NCBI RefSeq assembly: GCF_030272615.1
Contig: NC_081412.1
Span: 687,390,583-687,450,582, forward strand
Reading direction: 5' to 3'
Source: Cryptomeria japonica
Lineage: Eukaryota; Streptophyta; Pinopsida; Cupressales; Cupressaceae
Length of the DNA: 60,000 bases
Position 1 is the stretch's first letter. Each line of letters opens with the position of its first letter. Shown here one piece after another: positions 11,500 to 21,907 of the stretch. Position numbers and translations under genes: made by a program. The notes under the pieces are model-generated. The model searched no databases. It saw only the letters and a program-made list of their open reading frames with translations, and had not been told where the DNA came from.

Positions 11500-13998
11500 T
11501 GCTGAACACAAGATGCCACTGAGGGGGGGGGGGGGGTGAATCAGTGATTTCCAAAATTAACCCTTTTCTATCCTATGTGTGTATACCGATTAACTGATCT
11601 AACATAAGTAAGACATACCGGTTAGATGGGAGAATGACACAAATGCAACCACGCATAAAAGGGACATCACATAACATCAGATGTATGAGGAAAACCCAAG
11701 ATGGGAAAAACCTCGGTGAGAAATGATGTTGGAGTCTATTGCTCCAATCCAACCTCACAATAAAAACCTCCGTTACAACATTTAGGACACCAATCCAAGG
11801 AGTACCAACCTTGATTTTAGGGCACCAACCCAAGGAGCACCAACCCCTGCACTGAGCTCCAACTCAGTGATTACAAAATCATATATCAAATACAAAAGTA
11901 ACCTCCTTGTTACAAAAGAACTTTGTAACTCATACAAATCTCTCCACCGATTCTCCTTTATCTAATTCTTTACCGGTTCTCTGCTCACCTTCTACTTGCT
12001 ACAACCTTATCTTAAGCTTCAACTCACTCTCTGCTGCAACCTTACCGGTTCAGCCTTTGCTTCTTCTTTTTCGATACACTGCTCTTTGCCGGTTCTCTTC
12101 TATCACACTGCTGCTAACCACCATCGATCTTCTTCACTCAGTCAGTTGTCTGCTATCTGATTACTGTCGGTTCTTAGCTTACCGATTCTCTTACTAACTC
12201 TCACTGTGCTCTTCTCTTTTCTGCAATCTTCTCTGGCTCTTCTTGGCCGGTTCAATCACCACCGGTGCACTCCTTTGTCAGACTTAATGACAGACTACCG
12301 GTTACCTCACTCTTGCTGGTTGAACTCTTATAACCGGTTCTCTCTCTCACACTCAGTCTCTTCTCTGATTTTCATTGAGCACTTGACTTATCAGATCTCT
12401 TCACTAGATTCACTCTCTTATGCAACATCAACATTTACATGTTTGATTAGCATTCTTATATCCATACTTTCCCGCCTAAACGTGAGTTCAAACATATGCG
12501 TGCTAGGGTTTTCGCCATGCATTGAATCTGCATCAGATCTCTTCTTTGATCATCATGACATATCATATCCAATCAAATAATATGCCCTTGATAGATGATC
12601 AACACCCCATCAATGAGCATCGCCATTCCGTTTACCTTGTGATTCACGTCTTCTATCTTTAGCCATTGTAGCATGATTTTCGGCCTTATGTCTAGTCAAT
12701 CACGTGCATGATGTGGTCTCCTTCACCCACTTCAATCTGCTAGATCAATCTATCTTGGATCTCTGCTATTTCTTGAATCTCGAGCCACAGTCTTCTATCA
12801 TCCTTCCTCAAGCTTCACATTCGCCATTCAATGTTGGACCAACCACCAACAACCTCACCGACCTGTGCATGCATGCCACTTCAACTCTATGTGGCCCCTT
12901 TTGTCAGCATCCACATTTTCTAGGTCTTCTATGTTGGTCCAGACAAGATCACCGACCAACCACACAATCGGGTTCATCTACTAGTTCACAAACCCTGCCG
13001 GTTATACCCTAACCGGTTTGTCTTCAACCTTGCACTTTGCTTCTCTTCCGGTGGAACACCTAAACCGGTCAACAGTCTTGTCAACCTACCTCATGCACAT
13101 CTTCAATAGATGGGAGCCTTCCACTTCTGCACCTTGTCATCTTTACTAGTGGACATACTTACCAATAGCCACCTTGATGAGACCATGTCATCAACCTTCA
13201 CCAATCTCCATTTGTCTGCATCTTTGGCAACACCTTTCTCCATCTTTAATCTGGTTGCTCTCTTTATCTGCAACTGCTTCAACTTTGCCTTCTTCGTCAC
13301 TAGACCGGTTCTCCTATTAATAGGTTTTTCAAAGTGACAAACATATCCTTCCTTCACTGTATTGGCAACATATCATATCTACCTAGCTAATCCAGTGCAT
13401 ATATATGATCTCATGCACTTAAGGCAGCTTAGAGTTTCACCAATTGATCTGGTGGGAGCCTTCAATCCCTGCCTTCTACTCTTTTGTCTTATCTCGAAGG
13501 ACTATGATGCATTCCATGCATAATAGGAGATAAGCTCCGCTTACCGGTGGGAGTGGATCCTTGTCATCTGCATCCAACATTGCACCAATATGGCTTCCCT
13601 GTTTGAGCAGACATATCTTCAAACAAGCACATGTGATCCAGTTTGGCATACTCTCTGAGAGTCTTCTCATCAACTGGTGACTGCATCTTTATCCGGTGGG
13701 AGTCCTTCTGTTTCACATCCACACATCATACCGGTTGGCACTTTTGCATTAGCTCACCTTGCAGATCCACTTGTCGGTTGGCAACAATGCACTGCCAACA
13801 AAACACATACCGATCTCCAATCCATGCCTTCAACACAAGTCAACACTGACTTGTGTACCAGTGACTCCAATGACCATTATGCTGGATGACATTAATGACA
13901 CCATTTCCAATATGCATCAATGACAACACTGCTCATCAATCTCCCATACCAGTTGCCATCCTATACCGGTTGACATCAATGACAACACAATGCCAACA
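11500..13998 (-). repeat. T2 3' LTR
   Basis: On the plus strand this begins TGCTGAACACAAGATGCC and ends AATGCCAACA, so on the element strand it runs TGTTGGCATT...GTGTTCAGCA. A run of 14 or so G lies near 11,523, typical of the C-rich end of plant Copia LTRs. Open frames inside it (for example 12,206-12,580) are Ser/Leu-rich and not genes. The sequence is densely studded with ACCGGTT-like motifs. Confidence 0.9.
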
Positions 13999-14012
13999 AT
14001 CTCCCCCTTTGG
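13999..14012 (-). promoter_or_regulatory. T2 polypurine tract
   Basis: The minus strand reads CCAAAGGGGGAGAT immediately before the TGTTGGCATT start of the 3' LTR. This is the expected place and composition for the plus-strand DNA synthesis primer. Confidence 0.9.
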
Positions 14013-15310
14013 CATTGATGTCAACACATATAGTATTTGACATACTACAGGTTCTCTTTCCCCCCCTTTGACAACAATGGTAAAGGGTACTGACATGGTT
14101 TTTATCCTCCCTTTTCTCTACCGGATGCTTCTCCTCCTTTGACCACCATACATTTCATCCTCTCAATTTACAACACTTGAGATGGAGGGCTTAACCACCA
14201 ACTGACACCAATTTCTCAGCAACCAAGTGTATATATAAACCGGATGCCAATTGCATATACAAGTCTGAAACCAATTAAAAGAACATGTATCAGTGAATAA
14301 AACTTACCTGTCGATCAGATTGCATCATCTCTCCTTTGATATGCAGAAGTTATTCTGACCCCAATTTGTTGATATCAATTGTTGAAGCTGGCACTGATAC
14401 CAATTGCATCTTCTTCGATACCAACTGTATGTTCTCTTGTGCAGGTAACTCTCCCTTTTTGTAGACAACACTCCTGATGGTCCAGTTGTGATTTCAATTG
14501 GATAAACATTGAAATATCTCACAACCCCAGACACTTCCAAAGACACAAACATACCGATATATCCATAGACGTTTTCACTCCCCCTGAGTCTAGCAAGTCT
14601 GATACAAATCATAAAACATGGTTGCAAATTCCCCCTGAGTCATACATATCAGGTCTTCATTTGTCTATTAGGTTCTAAACCGGAGCCAACCTGCCCCTTA
14701 TACCGATTGTGCTATGCATATGTGATCAATCTGATGATCTATCAACTCCATAATTTTCACCACAACATATGACATGATCCTAAGTGTACACAATGCCATA
14801 CAATATCATTATCATGCCATAAAACAAACCGGTTAACCCACAAAGGATGCATGCATACAAGATCAACTACTGGGCCAACATATGTCATTCAAGACATTTC
14901 CAGTACCACCTAAGACATAAACACCTCAATCCATGCTATCAGAGTTAATGCAATGATCCTGGACCTCATTGACTTACATAACCTGCTCTACTGGTTAGTA
15001 TTCATATCGGTACCATACTGCACATACCGGTTTCCTGCACCGGTCCATTACCTCTACCAGAGCACCTTCCTCTAACTCCTGTCTTCTTGTGTCAATTTGC
15101 TTCCAATCCCATTTGCAAATTTTCCATCCATTCACACATGCAATAGTGATTCATCTCTCATCTGTAGGTGTGTAGCCAAGGCAACCACTACACACACTTC
15201 TCATCTCATTTTATTCCTTTATGTCGACAACAACCTGTTCTTCCATTTGTCCTTTTCACTAAGGGGGTGAATAATATTATCAATGTGTTACTCCTCCTAA
15301 GGTCCAACAT
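14013..15310 (-). other. T2 internal non-coding spacer where pol would be expected
   Basis: This 1.3-kb stretch lies between the polypurine tract and the gag 3' end. No protease (DSG), integrase, reverse-transcriptase or RNase H signature is visible on either strand. In autonomous Copia elements about 3.5-4 kb of pol would lie here. ACCGGTT-like motifs are again common. Confidence 0.7.
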
Positions 15311-16424
15311 CTCCTTTAAGCCTTAGGAGATATCACCTGTGCTTTGAGTGCACAATGCTGGTCCATGGTCCTACTCTCTTCCTTCTTCTTCCATACTTGC
15401 TTGGTCTCATTCTTCTTCCCATTTTCAGTCTTGGGAGCAGGTCTTACCTTATTTTGCTGGCTGGTCCTTTCTCTATCGGATTCTGCATTACTACCAGAAG
15501 AATTGTTGAAGAAGCAAACAATGTTCATGCCAACCGCATGATTGGAGGACCTTCTGTTAAACCGATTTGACCATCTTCTTCTGGTCACACTATTGTAACT
15601 GGTTACTGGAACCGGTGGACCTCTTGATCTTGCAGGGACAATTCTCCTTTGGTTCCATGCAGGTCTCTAACTTTGATATGCTCTATATCCATTTCCATGT
15701 TGAGCATAACTGCTATACCGATTGTCATGTGACTAAACTTTCCTATTCTTGCATTCATGACTTCTATGCCCAAATCCATTGCAATTATAACATACATATT
15801 TTGCATTTATTGAGGCAGTTTATGGACTCTTCTTATTATACATAGGAGAAGATTTATGCATGTTTCTACAACTTGACATACTATGGCCATAAGCATTACT
15901 TCTTGGACAAACTACATTCTTATTTCTAGACCTTTTATGCATTCATCTGCCTTATGACCATAATCTTTGCAAGAGAAGTAGTAACTGGTAAACAATGGCA
16001 CAAGAATTACAATTTTATTCTGCCATGCATGTGGAGATCTTACCAATTTAGTATCTCCATGACTGCTTCTCCGAGGATGGATCATGGGATGTTCACTTTC
16101 TGCAGTTCTCCCATTTGATCCATTCTTTTTCCACACTTACTTTGTCTTGTGGGCGGTAGCATTTCCTTGTCTTCTCCCGATAGGAGGTCTTCTATGTTGT
16201 CTTCTTTTGTTCTTGCTTCTGGTGAAGATGCCTTCTCCCATCTTTCCTTTTCCTTTGGGATCTGTATTGTTTCTCCTTCTTGTAGCACCAGTCTTCATCC
16301 TTGACTCCATGTCTTCACCAGTTGAGGCTAGATCAACCTTCTTCTGGGGAGAATTTCGGACTGTGAAGATTTGTCCCTTGTTATCTCCATTAGAGGAGAC
16401 AAACATAATGTCATTGTGGGGGAC
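15310..16424 (-). pseudogene. T2 gag, C-terminal half with zinc knuckles (broken)
   Basis: Read on the minus strand, this continues the T2 gag frame that is interrupted by the Gypsy insertion; removing the insertion and one target copy leaves the frame in phase. The Lys/Arg-rich stretch at 16,451-16,137 is followed after a stop by a zinc-knuckle remnant SCKDYGHKADEC (about 15,930-15,970). Its first Cys is replaced by Tyr. After a frame change a second knuckle CYNCNGFGHRSHEC is complete near 15,740-15,785. A basic, Ser-rich tail follows (15,588-15,316). The knuckles would bind RNA during packaging. Stops and at least one frameshift show it is not functional. Confidence 0.75.
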
Positions 16425-16429
16425 ATCCT
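16425..16429. repeat. Gypsy-element target-site duplication, left copy
   Basis: ATCCT here pairs with ATTCT at 21,908-21,912, differing by one base. The T2 sequence reads continuously across the two sites when the element is removed. Confidence 0.7.
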
Positions 16430-16659
16430 TGTTGGCGGCAATATTGTACACGGAAATAAAACTAGTTAATTAAGTTGTAATTGTGTTGGTTAGTTGGCAA
16501 CCAAGGGGTGGTAGTTGCAGTGCGACGGTTGGCGCTCACACCCCCTCGACATCTTTATATACTTCCAAATGTAACTTGTGTAAAACAACGACTATGAATG
16601 GAATAACATATCTGATACTTGTACTTTATGGTTTAAGTATTCACTCGAGAGGGCAAACA
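16430..16659 (+). repeat. Gypsy-element 5' LTR
   Basis: The 230-bp LTR runs from TGTTGGCGGCAATATTG to GAGGGCAAACA. It is nearly identical to 21,678-21,907, with about half a dozen substitutions visible. It contains TTTATATA near 16,552-16,560, a plausible TATA box. Confidence 0.95.
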
Positions 16660-16661
16660 TT

Positions 16662-16674
16662 TGGCACGGTTGCC
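16662..16674 (+). promoter_or_regulatory. Gypsy-element putative primer-binding site
   Basis: TGGCACGGTTGCC starts two bases after the LTR. It begins with TGG as expected for pairing with a tRNA 3' CCA end. I do not name the tRNA because I cannot match it by search. Confidence 0.6.
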
Positions 16675-16959
16675 TAGACGTACTCGGGAACGGAAGACGC
16701 AGATGGCGCACAGACACGAGGGGCCTACCCGTCAGTGAGATTAACTAGAGGCCGACGCACAAACAAAACAATCATCATGGGACGTAGAGCGTGATGGCAA
16801 TCGACGAAGGGGAAATTGAACCCTGTAATAATCCCGGCACAATGTTGAGATAAATTGTGGCCGAAAGGAAAAAAAATTTGTGTACAAGGCATGTGCTTGC
16901 TATGTACGGAAGTGATTTATGCCCAATGTATTAAATAAAGATAGAAATAAAAAAGCAGA

Positions 16960-18360
16960 AATGGACAAGTGGGAGGTCATGCAGAGGGCCTTGATTCTGG
17001 AGCAGCAAGTAGAATGAAGGCGTAGGCTAAGGCAGCTTACTGAGGGACGACCGACCGAGGGGTTGCTCGAAGGGAACCCAGGAGGTGTCACAGAGGTTGC
17101 GGAGGCAGAGATAGACGAAGAGAAGTACACTCTCTACATTGTCGTAGGGTTGCCTGAAGGGAACCTAGGAGTCACGGAGGGTGCCGAAGGTGAACTCTAC
17201 AGTTCGCCTGAATACCACCACTGTAGGGTAAGAAGTCGCGAATAGTTGGTGGAAAAAACAAGGCGAAATCTAAACTTGATCGACGCTACCAGAGACCTAA
17301 TAAAGAATTTGTCCATTTCGGAGGACAACCGGAGGGAGATGATTGAAGGTGACGGTACGGCCGACGGTGCCGAGGGAGCACAAGGGTACCGTACGGGAGG
17401 CAATTTGTTCGGTTCAGGGTCAACAACCTTCTCTGGAGGACCCATGAGTGGAGGGTCAGGTGCAAGAGGCGGAGGCAGAGGATCACCAGGTACAAGCACA
17501 CAAGGCACCAGAGGAGCGAGATTGAGCGGTGGGATGGCCAGTAAACAAAAACTGCTGAAGTTCAATGGCGACGGGAAGGAAGATCCTGTCCGCCATTGTC
17601 GAACGTGCGAAACCATATGGTCAGCGAATGGTGTTACCGGCCAAAACGAATGGGTAACACAATTCCCAGCAACCTTGAGACGAGTGGCCATAGACTGGTA
17701 CTCAGATATGGACAAGGCCAAAGTCTGCACATGGCCTGACCTAAAGAAGGAGTTTGGGATAGAGTTCTGCCTCTTGAGAGATGACAATGAAATAGTCGCC
17801 GAGATCTATGGAACGAAGCAAAACAAGAATGAGATTGTCCAAGCTTATAGTTGGCGGCTGAAGGAACTATTGGGAAAAATGGAGAGTCAACCAGTAGATG
17901 GGTTGAAAAAGCGATGGTTCGTGGAGGGACTAAAACATTCCCTCCAAAGAAAGATGAAAATCGTTCCACCTACATCGTACGAAGACACATACAATAGAGT
18001 GATGGATCTCAAGAGCGAGACGAAGACATCGAAGAAAAAGAAGAAGAAGGATAGCTCGTCCGAGGGGGATGACTTGTCATAGGAAAGCAACATCGACAAT
18101 GAGGCTGGCAAATGGGTGCAAGCACTCCAGAAAGACATGGAGTGAATGAGGAGGGAATTCAAAACAATGAGAAGCACCGGTCGGACCGAAGGGGACATAT
18201 GGTGCACTGAGTGCAAAGAGGAGGGGCATGCAAAGGGTACTTGCCCGAAAAAGGCATTCTGTGAGATTTGCCAAGTGATGGGACACTCCACCAGGGAGTG
18301 CCCATACAACATGAAAACCCGGAATACGCAAATGAACCAGGTGCTGTTCACGAAGTAGGC
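16960..18360 (+). pseudogene. Gypsy-element gag with first zinc knuckles (stop-interrupted)
   Basis: One reading frame runs through this region. An acidic/Gln N-terminal part is followed by a stop at 17,243-17,245 (TAG), then 278 residues from 17,246. A Gly/Ser-rich low-complexity segment precedes the retrotransposon gag capsid fold (MASKQKLLKFNGDG onward, with WYSDMDKAK and WRLKELLGKME), and the main frame ends in a poly-Lys/Asp tail. After stops at about 18,080 and 18,142 the same frame gives two knuckles, CTECKEEGHAKGTC and CEICQVMGHSTREC. The protein would form the virus-like particle and package element RNA. The stops look like transition mutations rather than indels. Confidence 0.85.
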
Positions 18361-18419
18361 CACAACGTCCACACCAATGGGTATGGGCCAACAAGCGAAC
18401 AACAATGCAACCTCGGAAG

Positions 18420-19423
18420 GCTACCAAGATAACCAGTGGGGAGGATGAAACAACAATAACAACAATAACAACACAAGGAGCTGGATCCAATACGACTCCA
18501 AAGGTCGACCGATGGTACAATGTAGAGCATGCAGCCAGTGGGGGCACTTCACCCGAGACTGCCCGAAGGGAGAGGCCACACAATATTTGTGCAAATGGTG
18601 CAGATCGGGAGACCACGAAGACGCCACCTGCCCGAAGTCCGACATCAACTTGCTCAATGTCGAGGAAACCAAAGAAGAGGAAGTGCTGGCCGTAACCCGC
18701 GCCCAAGCCAGACACGCAATGTGCCCAGACCCGGAGATGGAGAAGTGAAGGGCACGGGAAGCACGAGAAGAAATTGAGAAAGAGATACGAGAAAGGACGA
18801 AGGCAAAGGGTACGATGAGTACTTCCAGCCGACTGGAGGCAGAGGATGCTATACTAAATCAAATTTTAAAATTAAAACTGGAGGTGCCTGTGAAGGTACA
18901 CGACCTCCTCCAGACAATGCCTCAATTACGAACAGTGTTGCTAAATAATCTCTCCCAACCACGCACCAATACCAACCACCGCAGAGATGTTCCTGGGGGG
19001 TCTGCAATAGACCCCATGCTGCTGGCAGTTAACACTGGAAGGAACTCGACCATTGTGGAGATGGGTATCCTTGGCACCATTCTAAATGATACCATCGTCG
19101 ATGGTGGATCAGGAGTGAATGTTCTTCCAGAAGAAACCTGGTGGAAGCTGGGGAAGCCGACACTGTGGCCATCTACATTCAATCTGCTCCAAGCAGATCA
19201 ACATGGAATCAAACCCATCAGGACACTGATGGGCCAACAAGTTACCATCGGGATGCAACCCTTCATATTGGACTTCGTGGTAATCCCACTAAAGAAAAAA
19301 GGGTATGATGCAATCTTAGGGAGAGGGTGGCTGGTGGCAGCTAAGGCCACCCACAACTGGAAGAAGAACACTTTGTCTATGGAGAATGGAAGAAGGAAGT
19401 TTATCATAGACCTCGGGACATAG
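18420..19423 (+). pseudogene. Gypsy-element gag C-terminus and aspartic protease (stop-interrupted)
   Basis: Still in the same frame, two more knuckles appear, CRACSQWGHFTRDC and CKWCRSGDHEDATC (18,518-18,650). A TGA at about 18,746 and a 202-residue segment from 18,815 follow. That segment carries a retropepsin-like domain with VDGGSGVNVLP at about 19,096-19,130 and AILGRGWL near 19,312. In most Gypsy proteases the active site is D-S/T-G; here it is D-G-G, which may or may not be catalytic. A domain downstream of gag that would cleave the polyprotein is what the family predicts. No RT follows the stop at 19,421. Confidence 0.8.
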
Positions 19424-19813
19424 TTAGTTAGTGAGGAACTGGCATCATCTTCGAAATCGGAGGGTGAAGGAGAAGGCAACCTGAGGAATGAAGGACGAGG
19501 CTGCAGGGAGCCCAACGATGAAGGGATTCTCAAACTAGGAGAGTGCTCTGAGGATGAGATAGGGTCATTGAATGGGTTCTTCCATTGGTAGATGGAAGAT
19601 TATGAAATGTTCCAGAGCTACAGGCTCGAAGTAGAGGAACCAGAGAAAGTAACAGAGGAGGTGTACCTGCCAAAATACATAGAATATTGGAAGGGAGATG
19701 CCCCAAACCTCGATGACGTAGAAAATCCCAAGATCAATTGTGTCGACAATGATTGGAACCTTGTATGGAAGGCCGCAACCTTCAAAATCTTTATTATTAC
19801 TCTTCTTCTTATG
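19424..19813 (+). pseudogene. Gypsy-element acidic linker after protease
   Basis: The same frame continues beyond TAG stops at 19,421 and 19,589 as an acidic Glu/Asp/Gly-rich stretch. In autonomous Gypsy elements such a linker leads into reverse transcriptase. Here it leads directly to the integrase stub, which marks the left side of a large internal deletion. Confidence 0.6.
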
Positions 19814-19897
19814 TATAGGAAGGAGACCGTGGTCCCTATAGAATTTGTGGTTCCATGTCTTGGGATGGCCACTGAAAATAGACTTGACACCAACGGG
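19814..19897 (+). pseudogene. Integrase C-terminal stub of the Gypsy element
   Basis: Two motifs of the Gypsy integrase end are juxtaposed: ETVVPIEFVVPCLGMATENR (pre-C-terminal block) and, after only a few residues, NGSKLKPYH (the final beta-barrel block). In complete integrases roughly 80-100 residues lie between these two blocks. So two deletions are inferred, one removing RT, RNase H and the integrase core and a second inside the C-terminal domain. The assignment rests on motif memory, not a search. Confidence 0.65.
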
Positions 19898-20191
19898 TCC
19901 AAATTGAAACCCTACCACGTGAAGCGCTCAGGGGACCTGAGAGGCCGGAAGGGCACCCGAGAGCCTGGAGGGGGACCCGAAAGGATGGAAGGGGACTCGA
20001 GAGGCTGGGCAAGTGACTTGAGAGGCATAGGACCACATTGGGAGATCGTCGGGCGAGGCAAACCAAGAAAAGGCGATCATGGAGGCACGAAACCCAAGCC
20101 GAATCTAGACAATTTAAAAAAAAAACAAAAAACAAAAAAAACTCGTACGCCAAGTGACTGTACGGCTTGCAAAAAAAAAAAAGGCAAAGTG
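19898..20191 (+). other. Gypsy-element 3' non-coding region before the minisatellite
   Basis: A purine-rich, Arg/Gly-coding stretch with imperfect repeats of GGGACCCGAGAGG-like units (about 19,930-20,010) is followed by two A-rich runs near 20,117-20,140 and 20,170-20,182. No known domain is present, though the frame stays open to 20,422. Confidence 0.5.
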
Positions 20192-20421
20192 CACCGTACG
20201 GTGGGGCCACGCATCCACCGTGCGGTGGCACCATGCATGGTCACCGTGCGATGGCACCGCAGGGTCACCGTGCGGTGGCACCACGGGTCCACCGTGTGGT
20301 GGCACTGCGGGTGCACCGTGCGGTGGCACCACGGGTGCACTGTGCGGTGGTACTGTGTGCCCACCGTACGGTGGCACCATGTGTCCACCGCGCGGTGGCA
20401 CCGTGGGGTCACCGTGCAGTG
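20192..20421. repeat. Minisatellite of ten 24-bp units with a self-complementary core
   Basis: Units start at 20192, 20216, 20242, 20266, 20290, 20314, 20338, 20362, 20386 and 20410. All are 24 bp except the second, which is 26 bp, and the last, which is partial. The consensus begins CACCGTGCGGTGGCACCACG followed by GGT plus one base. CACCG and CGGTG in each unit are inverted repeats able to form a short hairpin. Several forward and reverse frames stay open across the whole array. Confidence 0.95.
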
Positions 20422-21199
20422 ACTATTTTAACCCGCACAATCGAAGAGGCGAATAGAGGAAAATAAATAAAGAAGGGAAACAACGCGGAGGAAGGAGATT
20501 GCACACACTTGCACACCAAGTACACCGCACAAACAAACACATCCGTACGATGGAGGGATATTGATCACACGGGAAGTTGTCCGTATGCTGGAGGTGTGTC
20601 CGTACGGGGAGGTTGTATGGCCGGGGTGCCATTGGGGACATTACAGTGGACACACACATAAAAAAAAATAATAAAAAAAAAAAATGACGATGACCAGATT
20701 GAAAAATTATTCGATGACATCTAGAGCCAGGACACTAAAAATTAGAGTGGAGAAGAAGGGTTTTGACATCATAAAATATCACAGAAATGATGTGCGCCAT
20801 GGACTTCCGTGTGGTTTTGAAGGTTGTAAATTGGTGTTGGTGGCGGGGGTGCTGCCCCTCGACCCCGCTGGGGGCATTGCCCCCAGACCCCAATTTATTT
20901 TTGAGCTACAGTACACTTGTTGGAGTTGGGAAAAGGGCATTAGAGATGTCACAGTAAGTGTTGTGGTTTTTTGTACTGTGAGAAAGAAGCTTGCAGCTAA
21001 GCATTAGCGGGGAAGCCATAAGCTGTAGAGGGAGACAAATTTGGAGGTTGGGAACAAACAGAGTTTGAGGGAAGGCATTGTAGGTCCACGCAGTTGTATG
21101 ACACCAAGGAGTTATTCAATTCATTTATTAGCCTTTGGGGAGTGTGATGGAGGATTTGAGGTGTCTCCTAGCCTTTGTGCTAGTGGGTTGTGGCCACCT
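20422..21199 (+). other. Gypsy-element 3' non-coding region after the minisatellite
   Basis: This part has scattered CCGTACG-like motifs related to the minisatellite core (20,540-20,610), an A-rich run near 20,660-20,683 and a GC-rich hairpin at 20,868-20,886. Short open frames at 20,684-21,007 and 21,041-21,223 show no recognisable domain. Confidence 0.5.
20868..20886. repeat. GC-rich perfect hairpin
   Basis: CTGGGGGCATTGCCCCCAG forms an 8-bp stem with a 3-base loop. It sits in a CCCCTCGACCCCGCTGGGGG context that I recognise as a recurrent type of GC-rich block in plant retrotransposons. Its role is unknown. Confidence 0.85.
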
Positions 21200-21655
21200 C
21201 CAGGCAAGAATAATACGCTTTGAAGAACTTGGAGTAGCTCTCGGCTGGACGTGAGGTTGCCTTGGTGGATGCAGAGAGGGCTCGAGAGGAGCTAACCACC
21301 AGGTTGGAGGCAGTACTAGTGTGAGACTTAGCTCAGCGTACCCAGGAGTTGGATGCCGAGAGGGCAACGTCGGTGGCTATCGAGGACAAATTGGCTAGGG
21401 AGACAGTATCATTTGAGTAGCAGTTGGTGGAGGCTGAGACTGAAAAACATGTTTTGCAAACAAGTTTGGTTTAGGCACAGGAGGATTGTGTGTCAAAGGA
21501 AGCACTAATGGTGAAATCTGCACTTGAGCATAGGATGGCAGTAGAAAAAGGTTTTCAGGCGAGGACGCAACAGGTGTATAAGTTTCGGGCTCGACTGGCG
21601 TCAGCAGTTCTGTTAATGTCATCTCTATTTTGTATTAAGTCATCCAGAGATGACT
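21200..21655 (+). pseudogene. Decayed coiled-coil open frame at the 3' end of the Gypsy element
   Basis: Reading one frame through several single stops gives a Glu/Ala/Leu-rich helix, with segments such as VDAERAREELTTRLEAVL, AQRTQELDAERA and KSALEHRMAVEKGFQARTQQ. Its heptad-like spacing suggests a coiled coil. Stops at TGA/TAG codons could each come from one transition (CGA or CAG). It lies between the minisatellite and the polypurine tract, where accessory frames occur in some Gypsy lineages. I cannot name it. Confidence 0.5.
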
Positions 21656-21662
21656 TCTTTTC

Positions 21663-21677
21663 TTTTGGGGGGAATGA
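21663..21677 (+). promoter_or_regulatory. Gypsy-element polypurine tract
   Basis: TTTTGGGGGGAATGA directly precedes the 3' LTR start TGTTGGCGGC. Position and purine content fit the plus-strand primer. Confidence 0.85.
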
Positions 21678-21907
21678 TGTTGGCGGCAATATTGTACATG
21701 GAAATAAAACTAGTTAATTAAGTTGTAATTGTGTTGGTTAGTTGGCAACCGAGGGGTGGTAGTTGCAGTGCGACGGTTGGCGCTCGCACCCCCTCGACAT
21801 CTTTATATACTTCCAAATGTAACTTGTGTAAAACAACAACTATGAATGGAATAACATATCTGATACTTGTACTTTATGCTTTAAGTATTCACCCGAGAGG
21901 GCAAATA
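21678..21907 (+). repeat. Gypsy-element 3' LTR
   Basis: This 230-bp LTR is exactly the length of the 5' copy, ending GGGCAAATA where the 5' copy ends GGGCAAACA. The target duplicate ATTCT follows at 21,908-21,912. Confidence 0.95.

Larger units (their letters stand above)
16430..21907 (+). mobile_element. Gypsy-type gag-protease element lacking polymerase (TR-GAG-like)
   Basis: Two 230-bp LTRs (16,430-16,659 and 21,678-21,907) bound a 5,478-bp element inserted in T2 gag. It has a putative primer-binding site, gag with four zinc knuckles, an aspartic protease domain, an acidic linker, a stub of the integrase C-terminus, a 24-bp minisatellite, a decayed coiled-coil frame and a polypurine tract. 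Reverse transcriptase, RNase H and the integrase core are absent, with no room for them. By established classification this resembles terminal-repeat retrotransposons with a GAG domain, which are non-autonomous. Confidence 0.85.

Noticed and set aside
12206-12580. 124-codon open frame in the T2 3' LTR, with counterparts in the 5' LTR
   Set aside because: Ser/Leu/Phe-rich and inside the LTR; the frame is not kept between the two LTR copies.
17197-17787. 196-codon minus-strand open frame
   Set aside because: Shadow of the Gypsy gag frame, which has capsid and knuckle motifs.
19836-20412. Reverse-strand open frames over the minisatellite
   Set aside because: They are open because the 24-bp repeat is a multiple of three without stops; no other coding evidence.
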